A DNA stretch of 6,875 nt, from contig DXZF01000185.1 in assembly GCA_019415425.1 (NCBI GenBank), forward strand, positions 1 through 6,875, read 5' to 3'. The DNA is from Bacillota bacterium. Its GTDB lineage: Bacteria > Bacillota > Clostridia > Christensenellales > QAND01. The notes beneath the pieces were generated by a model, which did no database searches, was not told where the DNA came from, and saw only the letters and a list, made by a program, of their open reading frames with translations. The translations under genes were made by a program, and so were the position numbers. Positions 1-5,634 of the stretch are shown in pieces (position 1 is the first letter of the stretch; each line of letters opens with the position of its first letter).

Positions 1-329
1 CAGCAGTGCATGCAGGCATGTACGTTGATCTGCATCAGGTACGCGGCATCGTCATTTGCACACGTCTCCAGCGGCCCGGCGATGCCCATCCCCGCGTTGT
101 TGACCAGCAGATCGATGCGCGCTTCTCGCAAAAAAATTTCCTCAAAACACGCGTCGATCTGCGCGCTGTCGCTCAAATCGCACGGCAGGTACACCATCCC
201 CTCCAACGCGGGCTTGCTGCGGCAAAGCGTATACACCGTATACCCCGCCTGCAAAAGCGCCTGCGCCACCGCTTGGCCAATGCCGCGCGAGGCGCCGGTG
301 ACCACGGCCACACGTCGCTGCTCCGCCAT
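1..329 (-). CDS. Short-chain dehydrogenase/reductase (SDR), N-terminal part, cut by window edge
   Basis: This is the first 109 codons of a classical SDR, an NAD(P)-dependent oxidoreductase with a Rossmann fold. Visible family marks are the dinucleotide-binding motif TGASRGIG at residues 11-18, a CDLSD segment at 50-54 whose Asp51 normally contacts the adenine ring, and the NNAG motif at 77-80. Arg15 and Arg37 are basic residues at the positions that usually favour NADP(H) over NAD(H); that preference is inferred. The catalytic Tyr-x-x-x-Lys lies beyond the left edge, so the substrate cannot be predicted and activity cannot be confirmed. The start at 329 follows an AAAGGAGGGG ribosome binding site that overlaps the end of the ABC-F gene. 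The 13-nt gap suggests it is the last visible gene of the ywbE/ABC-F operon. No frameshift is seen in the visible part. Confidence 0.9.
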   Translation of the reverse strand, partial: MAEQRRVAVVTGASRGIGQAVAQALLQAGYTVYTLCRSKPALEGMVYLPCDLSDSAQIDACFEEIFLREARIDLLVNNAGMGIAGPLETCANDDAAYLMQINVHACMHC

Positions 330-342
330 CTCGTCCCCTCCT

Positions 343-2118
343 TTACGATTCAAACAGTTCCGTGAGGAACACCCATCTTTCCAGCGCCTGGTCCAGCTGC
401 ACTTGCAGTTGTTCTCTTTCCTCAACGGCCTGTTGCAGTGCCGCATAGTCGCTTTGGCTGTGTTCCATGCGCTGTTCCACCGCCTTGAGCGCCGCTTCCA
501 GCGAGGCAATCTTCACATCGATCTGCGCGTATTCGCGCTGTTCATTGTACGAGGGTTTGCGCTTGCGGTTTGCGGCCTCGCCCCTGTGTTGCGGCTTGCC
601 CTTGGGTTTTTCCTGTGCCCGTTGCTGGGCCTGTTGCTGCCTGCGAAGTTGCATGGCGTCGGTATAGCCGCCCAGGATCGGCGTGATGCGCCCATCGCCC
701 TCAAACACCCATAGGTGATCGGTCACCTTGTCCAAAAAGTACCGGTCGTGCGAGACGGCCAGCACCGCGCCCGCAAACTGCTGCAGGTACGCCTCCAGGA
801 TCGTCAGCGTTTCGATGTCGAGGTCGTTGGTGGGCTCGTCCAACAGCAGCACGTTGGGCGCGCCCATCAATACGCGCAACAGCAGCAGGCGCCGCCGCTC
901 GCCCCCCGAGAGCTGCGAAACGCGCTTGTATTGCACCGCCGCGGGGAACAAAAACGTCTCCAACAGCTGCGCGGCGGTGAGCACGCCCTGTGGCGTCTGG
1001 ATGCGCCCGGCAATATCGCATACGCTCTGCAGCACCGTGCGCGACGGGTCCAGCTCTTCGGATTCCTGCGAAAAGAATCCGATGCGCACCGTATCGCCGC
1101 GTTCCACCTCGCCTGCATCCGGCAAGAGGGATCCCGCGATGAGCTTGAGCAGCGTGGACTTGCCACAGCCGTTTTTTCCCACGATGCCGATGCGCGCATC
1201 CCGTGCGATGGGCGCGCTGAAGTCCTCGATCAGTACGCGCTCGCCCATCTGCTTGTGTAGGTGTGAGAGCGTGAGGATCTTCTTGCCCAGCCGCGAGGCC
1301 GTGGACTGTATCTGCAACGCCGCCTGCGCTTGCGGTGCAGGTTGCGCCTTGAGCTCCTCGATGCGCGCAATGCGCTCTTTGCTCTTGGTGCCCCGGGCAC
1401 GCGCGCCCCGCTGCATCCACGCAATCTCGCGCTTGAGCAGGCTCTGCCGCTTGCGCAACGTGCCGGCCTGCGCCGCTTCACGCGCCGCTTTCTGCTCCAA
1501 AAAGGAGGCGTAATGGCCCGTATACCGGTACAGCGTACCGTCCTCCACCTCCACGATCTGCTCCGTTACGCGGTCGAGAAAATAGCGATCGTGTGTAACC
1601 ATGCACAGGGCGCCCCTGTACGCGCGCAGCCAATCTTCCAGCCACTCTACCGTCTCGCTGTCGATGTGGTTGGTCGGTTCGTCCAGAATCAGCAGTTCGC
1701 ACGGGGTAAACAGCGCGCCGGCCAGCGCAACGCAGCGCCGCTTGCCCCCCGAGAGGTGCTCGATGCGCGCATCGGCATCGGGCAGGCCCAGGCGCGTCAG
1801 TACGTTTTTGGCCTCATATGCACGCGCTTGGCGCTCCTGGGGCGGCACCGACGCGAGCACCTGTTCGAGCACCCTGGCCCCTTGTGGGAATACCGGGTTT
1901 TGCGGCAGGTATCCGATGCGCACGCCCGGCATGCGCGTCACTGTGCCGGCGTCGGGCTGCTCCACCCCCGCCAGCAGGCGCAGCAGCGTGGACTTGCCCG
2001 CACCGTTGACTCCTACCACGCCGATCTTCTGCCCCGTTTCGATGTGCAGCGTCGCGTCTTTGAGCAACATGCGATCTCCATACGACTGGCAAATCCCCTC
2101 GGCTGAGAGCAACATCAT
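343..2118 (-). CDS. uup: ABC-F family ATPase, Uup/YfmR type
   Basis: This is a full-length 591-residue soluble protein with two ABC ATPase domains and no membrane segments, as in the ABC-F family that acts on ribosomes. Domain 1 has Walker A GVNGAGKS (36-43), signature LSGGK (122-126), Walker B ending in DEPTNHID (146-153) and the switch THDRYFLD (175-182). Domain 2 has GKNGCGKS (314-321), LSGGE (403-407), LLLDEPTNDLD (424-434) and SHDRYFLD (456-463). The linker at about 210-285 contains an AWMQRGARARGTKSKERI-like stretch, typical of Uup/YfmR proteins. A basic Gln-rich segment and a predicted coiled coil (about 525-585) form the Uup-like C-terminal domain. Family members are tied to ribosome rescue or translation of difficult sequences; drug resistance is a less likely alternative. 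The first of two tandem ATG codons (2118) is chosen because AAGGGG lies about 8 nt upstream; the second (2115) is also possible. It overlaps the ywbE-like stop by 4 nt, which suggests translational coupling. The symbol is by family resemblance. Confidence 0.93.
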   Translation of the reverse strand: MMLLSAEGICQSYGDRMLLKDATLHIETGQKIGVVGVNGAGKSTLLRLLAGVEQPDAGTVTRMPGVRIGYLPQNPVFPQGARVLEQVLASVPPQERQARAYEAKNVLTRLGLPDADARIEHLSGGKRRCVALAGALFTPCELLILDEPTNHIDSETVEWLEDWLRAYRGALCMVTHDRYFLDRVTEQIVEVEDGTLYRYTGHYASFLEQKAAREAAQAGTLRKRQSLLKREIAWMQRGARARGTKSKERIARIEELKAQPAPQAQAALQIQSTASRLGKKILTLSHLHKQMGERVLIEDFSAPIARDARIGIVGKNGCGKSTLLKLIAGSLLPDAGEVERGDTVRIGFFSQESEELDPSRTVLQSVCDIAGRIQTPQGVLTAAQLLETFLFPAAVQYKRVSQLSGGERRRLLLLRVLMGAPNVLLLDEPTNDLDIETLTILEAYLQQFAGAVLAVSHDRYFLDKVTDHLWVFEGDGRITPILGGYTDAMQLRRQQQAQQRAQEKPKGKPQHRGEAANRKRKPSYNEQREYAQIDVKIASLEAALKAVEQRMEHSQSDYAALQQAVEEREQLQVQLDQALERWVFLTELFES

Positions 2119-2324
2119 GTCGGATCCCCTTCTATCTCCTGTACGCGCCCCACGCAATCGCCTTCCTGCAGCATCACCTTGATGCCGTGTGGATGAAACG
2201 CGCTGTTGGTCAAGATGCGCTTGACGTGCCCAAACGTGCGCTTGCCGGTGCGCTGGTCGGCCTTCTGGACGATCTGCACCGCCTGCCCGATGTGGATATC
2301 CGCGCGATTGCGTCCGTCTGCCAT
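2115..2324 (-). CDS. ywbE: YwbE-family (DUF2196) small protein
   Basis: This is a 69-residue basic, soluble protein. Its central block, with VQKADQRTGKRTFG (about 18-31), ILTNSAFHPHGIKVMLQ (about 35-51) and GRVQEI near the C-terminus, matches what I know of the YwbE/DUF2196 family. The family is short and widespread in Firmicutes and has no established function; its small, basic, beta-rich character would fit nucleic acid or ribosome binding, but that is inference. The start at 2324 is well supported by AGGAGG with a 7-nt spacer; the open frame continues upstream but that part has no family similarity. The stop overlaps the start of the ABC-F gene in an ATGA arrangement, so the two are probably made together. 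It appears to be the first gene of the operon. Confidence 0.88.
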   Translation of the reverse strand: MADGRNRADIHIGQAVQIVQKADQRTGKRTFGHVKRILTNSAFHPHGIKVMLQEGDCVGRVQEIEGDPT

Positions 2325-2390
2325 CGCCTTTCCTCCTCTGCTGCAAGGCGCGCCGAAGCCGCCCCCTTGTATCGTCCGTCCTGCGTATAC

Positions 2391-2490
2391 GGGCTTCGGC
2401 AAGCCCCAGGTGCCCGCCGGCACGGCGGCCCTTGTGCACGGCATGTTCCACCAGTCCGCATTGCCGGCCGCTTGCCCTTCCCTTGCAAGC
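2391..2490 (-). promoter_or_regulatory. Possible structured leader upstream of the ywbE-like operon
   Basis: The gap 2325-2528 has no credible gene. Its minus-strand transcript could form three adjacent hairpins: GCTTGC pairing with GCAAGC (2470-2490, 9-nt loop), GTGCC with GGCAC (2410-2423, 4-nt loop), and GGGCTT with AAGCCC (2391-2406, 4-nt loop). The middle hairpin competes with an alternative pairing, CCGCC (2424-2428) with GGCGG (2414-2418). High GC makes chance hairpins common, and I recognise no known riboswitch or T-box consensus. I could not assign a confident promoter here either, although the operon needs one unless it is transcribed through from the genes upstream. Confidence 0.2.
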
Positions 2491-2513
2491 ACAAGAGGGC
2501 CCATGGGCCCTCT
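2484..2513 (-). terminator. Palindrome after the ACT/UPF0210 operon, probable weak terminator
   Basis: A perfect 20-bp palindrome (2494-2513, centred on GGGCCCATGGGCCC) begins 15 nt after the UPF0210 stop codon. As minus-strand RNA it can form an AGAGGGC/GCCCTCT stem with a CCATGG loop, followed by UUGUGCUU, a poor, interrupted U-tract. Its position fits an intrinsic terminator or a transcript-end stabiliser; the weak U-tract leaves read-through into ywbE possible. A fully symmetric site could also be a dimeric protein-binding site. Confidence 0.45.
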
Positions 2514-2528
2514 GTTCGCAACGCCGTT

Positions 2529-3893
2529 TTAGTTGCGCAAGCTGTGAATGGGCGCGGGAATGCGTCCGCCGCGCGCGATAAACGTCTCACAGCCAAAGCG
2601 GTTGACGTCCATACAGTACGCGTGTCCAAACAGGCCGCCATACTCCACCCGATCGCCCGCGCGCTTGCCGGGCGCCGGAATGATGCGCACCGCCGTGGTC
2701 TTCTGGTTGATCATGCCGATGGCCGCCTCGTCTGCAATGATGGCCGAAAGCGTCGCCGCGCTGGTGTCGCCGGGCACTGCGATCATATCCAGGCCGACCG
2801 AGCACACGCACGTCATGGCCTCCAGCTTTTCCAGCGTCAGCGCGCCCGCGCGCGCCGCCTCGATCATCCCGATGTCTTCGCTGACCGGGATAAACGCCCC
2901 GCTCAGGCCGCCGACATGGCTGGACGCCATGACGCCGCCCTTTTTCACCGCATCGTTCAACAGCGCCAGCGCCGCCGTAGTGCCCGGCGCGCCCGCCATT
3001 TCCAGGCCCATCTCCGTGAGGATGTGCGCCACGCTGTCGCCCACTGCCGGCGTCGGGGCCAGCGAGAGGTCCACGATGCCAAACGGCACGCCCAGGCGCC
3101 TGCTCGCCTCGCGCGCCACGAGCTGGCCCGCCCGCGTGATGCGGAAGGCCGTCTTTTTGATGGTCTCCGCTACGACGTCAAACGGCTCGCCGCTGACCTG
3201 CTCCAACGCCGTCTTGACCACGCCGGGCCCCGAAATGCCCACGTTGATGACGCACTCCGGCTCGCCCACGCCGTGAAACGCCCCGGCCATAAACGGATTG
3301 TCCTCCACCGCATTGCTGAATACCACCAGTTTGGAGGCCGCAATGCCGTCCTGCTCCGCGGTGCGCTCAGCGCACTGCTTGATGATCTCGCCCATCTGCC
3401 TGACCGCATCCATGTTGATGCCCGTCTTGGTCGTCGCCACGTTGACGCTGGCGCACACGCGCTCGGTATGCACCAGCGCATCCGGAATGGAGCGCAACAG
3501 CGCCCGGTCCCCGTCGGTAAAGCCCTTGTGCACCAGCGCACTGTACCCACCGATGTAGTTGACGCCCACGGCTTTGGCGGCCGCATCCATCGCCTGCGCC
3601 ACGGCCACATAGCCGTCGGCATGCGTGCTCTCGGCAAACATCGACACCGGCGTGACGCTGATGCGCTTGTTGACGATGGGGATGCCCAGCTCGTTTTCGA
3701 TCGTCTCGCCCGTCTTGACCAGATCTTTGGCGTAACGGGTGATCTTGTCGTACACGCGCTGGGCGGTCTTTTCCATGCTCTCGCACCCGCAGTCGCGCAG
3801 CGAGATGCCCATGGTAATGGTGCGGATATCCAGCTTGTCCATCTGGATCATGCGGATGGTTTCCAGTATTTCTCTCTGATCGATTCTCTGCAT
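2529..3893 (-). CDS. UPF0210 / DUF711 (PFL-like) family protein
   Basis: This is a complete 454-residue soluble protein of the UPF0210 (DUF711) family, often labelled PFL family because of structural resemblance to pyruvate formate-lyase. Conserved-looking blocks include [15 protein letters not shown] (23-37), [15 protein letters not shown] (76-90), a [15 protein letters not shown] segment near 115-129, and Gly-rich stretches such as [17 protein letters not shown] do not see the C-terminal glycyl-radical motif of true pyruvate formate-lyases, so radical chemistry should not be assumed. No signal peptide or transmembrane helix is seen. The biochemical function is not established. The start at 3893 is preceded by TGAGG, which overlaps the stop of the ACT gene 9 nt upstream, so the two are co-transcribed and probably translationally linked. 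The family is regularly found beside an ACT-domain gene in Firmicutes, which suggests that the ACT protein controls or partners it. Confidence 0.93.
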   Translation of the reverse strand: MQRIDQREILETIRMIQMDKLDIRTITMGISLRDCGCESMEKTAQRVYDKITRYAKDLVKTGETIENELGIPIVNKRISVTPVSMFAESTHADGYVAVAQAMDAAAKAVGVNYIGGYSALVHKGFTDGDRALLRSIPDALVHTERVCASVNVATTKTGINMDAVRQMGEIIKQCAERTAEQDGIAASKLVVFSNAVEDNPFMAGAFHGVGEPECVINVGISGPGVVKTALEQVSGEPFDVVAETIKKTAFRITRAGQLVAREASRRLGVPFGIVDLSLAPTPAVGDSVAHILTEMGLEMAGAPGTTAALALLNDAVKKGGVMASSHVGGLSGAFIPVSEDIGMIEAARAGALTLEKLEAMTCVCSVGLDMIAVPGDTSAATLSAIIADEAAIGMINQKTTAVRIIPAPGKRAGDRVEYGGLFGHAYCMDVNRFGCETFIARGGRIPAPIHSLRN

Positions 3894-3902
3894 GGCGCTG
3901 CC

Positions 3903-4175
3903 TCAGATCCGGTGCATGGCCTGGAAAATGGACTCGTGCTGCACGTGCACAGTCACGCCAACCTCTTCGCCCAGGCGCTTGAGCGCGGCCTTGAGTTCGT
4001 CAAACGACGCGTTGCACGCGGCCACATCCACCAGCATGACCATGGTGAAATACTCCTGCATGACCGTCTGGTTGATATCCAGGATATTGACGTTAAACTC
4101 CGAGAGCAGCGTGGACGTCTTGGCGATAATGCCCACCTTGTCCATGCCGATCACGGTGACAATGGTCTTGATCAT
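3903..4175 (-). CDS. ACT-domain protein, UPF0237 family
   Basis: This is a 90-residue protein consisting almost entirely of one ACT domain, a small fold that usually binds amino acids and forms dimers. The N-terminal pattern VTVIGMDKVGIIAKTSTLLSEF (about 6-27), then NVNILDINQTV, is characteristic of UPF0237 stand-alone ACT proteins, with the Gly-Met-Asp-Lys-Val-Gly turn at the usual ligand-binding site. There is no fused enzyme or DNA-binding domain, so it is likely an allosteric sensor or a partner subunit. The bound ligand cannot be read from the sequence. The start at 4175 follows a GGGGGGAAAG ribosome binding site. It is the first gene of the pair with UPF0210, and a good promoter lies about 70-100 nt upstream. 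Cytoplasmic location is inferred from the absence of any hydrophobic leader. Confidence 0.93.
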   Translation of the reverse strand: MIKTIVTVIGMDKVGIIAKTSTLLSEFNVNILDINQTVMQEYFTMVMLVDVAACNASFDELKAALKRLGEEVGVTVHVQHESIFQAMHRI

Positions 4176-4204
4176 TTGCGCTTTCCCCCCGTTGTCGCAT
4201 GGCG

Positions 4205-4230
4205 CCCCACACTTGGACCGGCGTGCGGGG
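4205..4230 (-). promoter_or_regulatory. Possible 5' UTR hairpin before the ACT gene
   Basis: In the roughly 65-nt leader between the predicted transcription start and the ACT gene, CCCCGCAC and GTGTGGGG can pair (8 bp with one G-U, 10-nt loop). It ends about 30 nt before the ATG, too far to mask the ribosome binding site directly. No terminator-like U-run follows. It may affect RNA stability, or be a chance result of high GC. Confidence 0.2.
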
Positions 4231-4247
4231 GGCCGTGAATTTGTTTC

Positions 4248-4277
4248 ATTCTATCCTGCGATGCTGCGCCAATGCAA
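4248..4277 (-). promoter_or_regulatory. Sigma-A-like promoter for the ACT/UPF0210 operon
   Basis: On the minus strand, TTGCAT (4277-4272) and TAGAAT (4253-4248) are separated by 18 nt. The -10 box matches TATAAT at 5 of 6 positions and the -35 begins TTG. The site lies just downstream of the femX-like terminator and about 70 nt before the ACT start codon, exactly where this operon needs a promoter. The predicted transcription start is near 4241. Confidence 0.6.
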
Positions 4278-4298
4278 GAGGAAAACGTGGTAAAGCGC

Positions 4299-4336
4299 AA
4301 AAAAGGGCCGGATCGCTCCCCCGCCGCTACGGCCCC
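4299..4336 (-). terminator. Intrinsic terminator of the femX-like gene
   Basis: Beginning 4 nt after the TAG stop, the minus-strand RNA has GGGCCG (4335-4330) and CGGCCC (4310-4305) as a GC-rich 6-bp stem with a long 19-nt loop, followed directly by six U residues (4304-4299). Position, stem composition and U-run all agree. It separates the femX-like gene from the ACT/UPF0210 operon. Confidence 0.75.
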
Positions 4337-4340
4337 AGCG

Positions 4341-5441
4341 CTACTGCGCGGGCGTGTCCATCCGCCGGCCGTGCCCGCGACGGCTGCGCCATTTGCACCA
4401 CTTTTTGTGCCATCGTACCATCGTGTACACACAGGTATGCCAAAATGGATGGTACACGTAGTCCCACTCCCCCACCGTGGTCAGCGCCGTGCCGCCAAAC
4501 CCCTTTTTGAACCGATACAGCCCGCCCAGCGGGTGGTCGGCCGTCAGGCCGGTGGGTACGCCGCGCAGATCATACGTGCGCGCACCGCGCTGCATGCAGA
4601 TGCGTATCATCTCCCACTGCAACAGATACGTGGCCATGCACGAGCGACCCTGGTTGGCCGATGCGCCGTACAGGTACATGCCCTGCCCCGCAAATACACT
4701 GCCCCACAGGGCGGCCACACAGCGCTTTTGCGCGTCATATGCCAGCAGCAGTACGCCGGCGCCCTTTTCGTTGAGCGCGTCGTACATCCGTTCAAAGTAC
4801 GACTGCGCGCGAATGGCAAAGCCGTTGCGCGCGCCGGTCTGCCGCATCAATTCGTAAAACGCGGGAATGTCTGCACGCGTCCCCTCGCGCACCGTTACAC
4901 CGCGCTTGATGGCAAGGCGGGTGTTGTAGCGATGTTTTTGCGAAAAGCGATTCCACACCATCTGTTCGGTCTTGCCGCAGAGCTCGATGCGCATCAGCGT
5001 GCGCGGCTGTACGCCTTCCCAGTCGATGGCGCTCTCATTTGCACGGTAGCCCAGCGCGCGCATGATCTCGCAAAACGTTCGATCTTCCCGCGGCACTGGC
5101 GGATCTATTTTGAGCGAGACGGCACGGTAACTGCGCGCCAGATCCTGTGCCTGCTGCGTCAACGCGCGCAGCACACCGGCATCGTGCCAGTCGCACACCG
5201 GTCCGCGGCTGGCGTACATCATGGTCAATGGAAGCCCCTTGAAGCGGCGAATGCGCACGCACATACTGCCCACAATGTTTTCGCGCGCATCTCGCACCAC
5301 CAGCGTATGGCTGATCCAGTCTTCCTTGAGCTGCGACCACAGGCTGCTCTGGAACAGATGGCCGTGCGTATGCGTGTGGACAAACCGGTCGATTTCGTCA
5401 TTTTCCCACTGCTCCGGCAGTGGCTCACGTGGTTTTTGCAT
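4341..5441 (-). CDS. FemX/FemAB-family peptidoglycan bridge aminoacyltransferase
   Basis: This 366-residue protein resembles the Fem family, which transfers amino acids from aminoacyl-tRNA to the side chain of lipid II precursors at the inner face of the membrane. Family-like blocks are the N-terminal HGHLFQSSLWSQLKEDW, MYASRGPVCDW at about 75-85, FSQKHRYNTRLAIKRGV in the middle, and near the end LLQWEMIRICMQRGARTYDLRGVP plus GGLYRFKKGFGG. These fit two GNAT-like subdomains. No long coiled-coil arm like that of staphylococcal FemA is seen, so it is closer in plan to compact FemX. The C-terminal tail is unusually rich in Trp, Arg and Lys, which may help membrane association. The start at 5441 has AAAGGGGGGG just upstream; the in-frame ATG at 5465 has no ribosome binding site. 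The amino acid added cannot be predicted. It is divergent from the VanX-like gene. Confidence 0.9.
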   Translation of the reverse strand: MQKPREPLPEQWENDEIDRFVHTHTHGHLFQSSLWSQLKEDWISHTLVVRDARENIVGSMCVRIRRFKGLPLTMMYASRGPVCDWHDAGVLRALTQQAQDLARSYRAVSLKIDPPVPREDRTFCEIMRALGYRANESAIDWEGVQPRTLMRIELCGKTEQMVWNRFSQKHRYNTRLAIKRGVTVREGTRADIPAFYELMRQTGARNGFAIRAQSYFERMYDALNEKGAGVLLLAYDAQKRCVAALWGSVFAGQGMYLYGASANQGRSCMATYLLQWEMIRICMQRGARTYDLRGVPTGLTADHPLGGLYRFKKGFGGTALTTVGEWDYVYHPFWHTCVYTMVRWHKKWCKWRSRRGHGRRMDTPAQ

Positions 5442-5514
5442 CCTATCCCCCCCTTTGGCCGGCATTGTCTGTACGACCAATGTACCCACAAGATGCAAAC
5501 GGGAAATGAGCAAG

Positions 5515-5556
5515 TTGTAAACAAAAAGAGGGGGGACTTGTAAACAATTTGTAAAT
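5515..5556. repeat. Three TTGTAAA boxes in the divergent control region
   Basis: TTGTAAAC occurs at 5515-5522 and 5538-5545, and TTGTAAAT at 5549-5556. Starts are 23 and 11 bp apart, close to two turns and one turn of the helix. Read on the minus strand these are TTTACA boxes, two of them separated by exactly 5 nt, a layout like direct-repeat sites of OmpR/PhoB-family regulators such as Bacillus PhoP. They lie about 45-87 bp upstream of the predicted VanX-like transcription start and 75-115 bp upstream of the femX-like ATG. The box at 5516-5521 could also be a -35 for the femX-like gene (TTTACA, 17 nt, TTGCAT), but that -10 is poor. The regulator is not known. Confidence 0.4.
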
Positions 5557-5566
5557 GCGCAGGTCC

Positions 5567-5595
5567 TTCTTTTTTGGGCAGACACATGCTATGAT
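5567..5595 (+). promoter_or_regulatory. Extended -10 promoter for the VanX-like gene
   Basis: TGCTATGAT at 5587-5595 is an extended -10 element (TG, one base, then TATGAT, 5 of 6 to consensus). The -35 position 17 nt upstream holds only TTCTTT (5567-5572), a weak match, which fits a promoter relying on the extended -10 or on an activator bound at the upstream TTGTAAA boxes. The predicted start of transcription is near 5602. Confidence 0.6.
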
Positions 5596-5596
5596 A

Positions 5597-5614
5597 CTGT
5601 CAATCTTCTGACAG
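5597..5614. promoter_or_regulatory. Inverted repeat at the predicted transcription start (candidate operator)
   Basis: CTGTCA (5597-5602), a 6-nt spacer, then TGACAG (5609-5614) form a perfect inverted repeat two bases after the -10 box. A dimeric repressor bound here would block initiation. Alternatively it forms a short hairpin at the 5' end of the mRNA, just before the ribosome binding site. It does not match the TACA/TGTA boxes of BlaI/MecI. Confidence 0.4.
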
Positions 5615-5620
5615 ACAACA

Positions 5621-5634
5621 AGGAGGGCACTTTG
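5621..5634 (+). promoter_or_regulatory. Ribosome binding site fixing a TTG start
   Basis: AGGAGG at 5621-5626 is followed after 5 nt by TTG at 5632. No ATG or GTG lies at a suitable distance; the next in-frame ATG (5665) falls inside the hydrophobic anchor and has no ribosome binding site. This decides a TTG start for the VanX-like gene, which keeps the basic residues before the membrane segment. Confidence 0.8.

Noticed and set aside
2119..2451. N-terminal extension of the ABC-F frame to an ATG at 2451
   Set aside because: The extension overlaps the whole ywbE-like gene in another frame and has no family similarity. The start at 2118 has a ribosome binding site and gives the normal Uup-type beginning.
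2187..4238. A 683-codon plus-strand open frame across the UPF0210 and ACT genes
   Set aside because: It is antisense to two well-recognised genes, is rich in His, Arg and Ala as expected for a shadow frame in high-GC DNA, and has no recognisable domain or good start.
5432..5443. 12-mer GTTTTTGCATCC shared exactly with 6642-6653
   Set aside because: One copy is simply the start codon region of the femX-like gene on the other strand. Flanking bases differ, and a single shared T-rich 12-mer is weak evidence for a repeat.
4272..5543. A 423-codon plus-strand open frame across the femX-like gene
   Set aside because: It runs antisense to the Fem-family gene, crosses that gene's terminator and the divergent control region, and shows no protein family signs.
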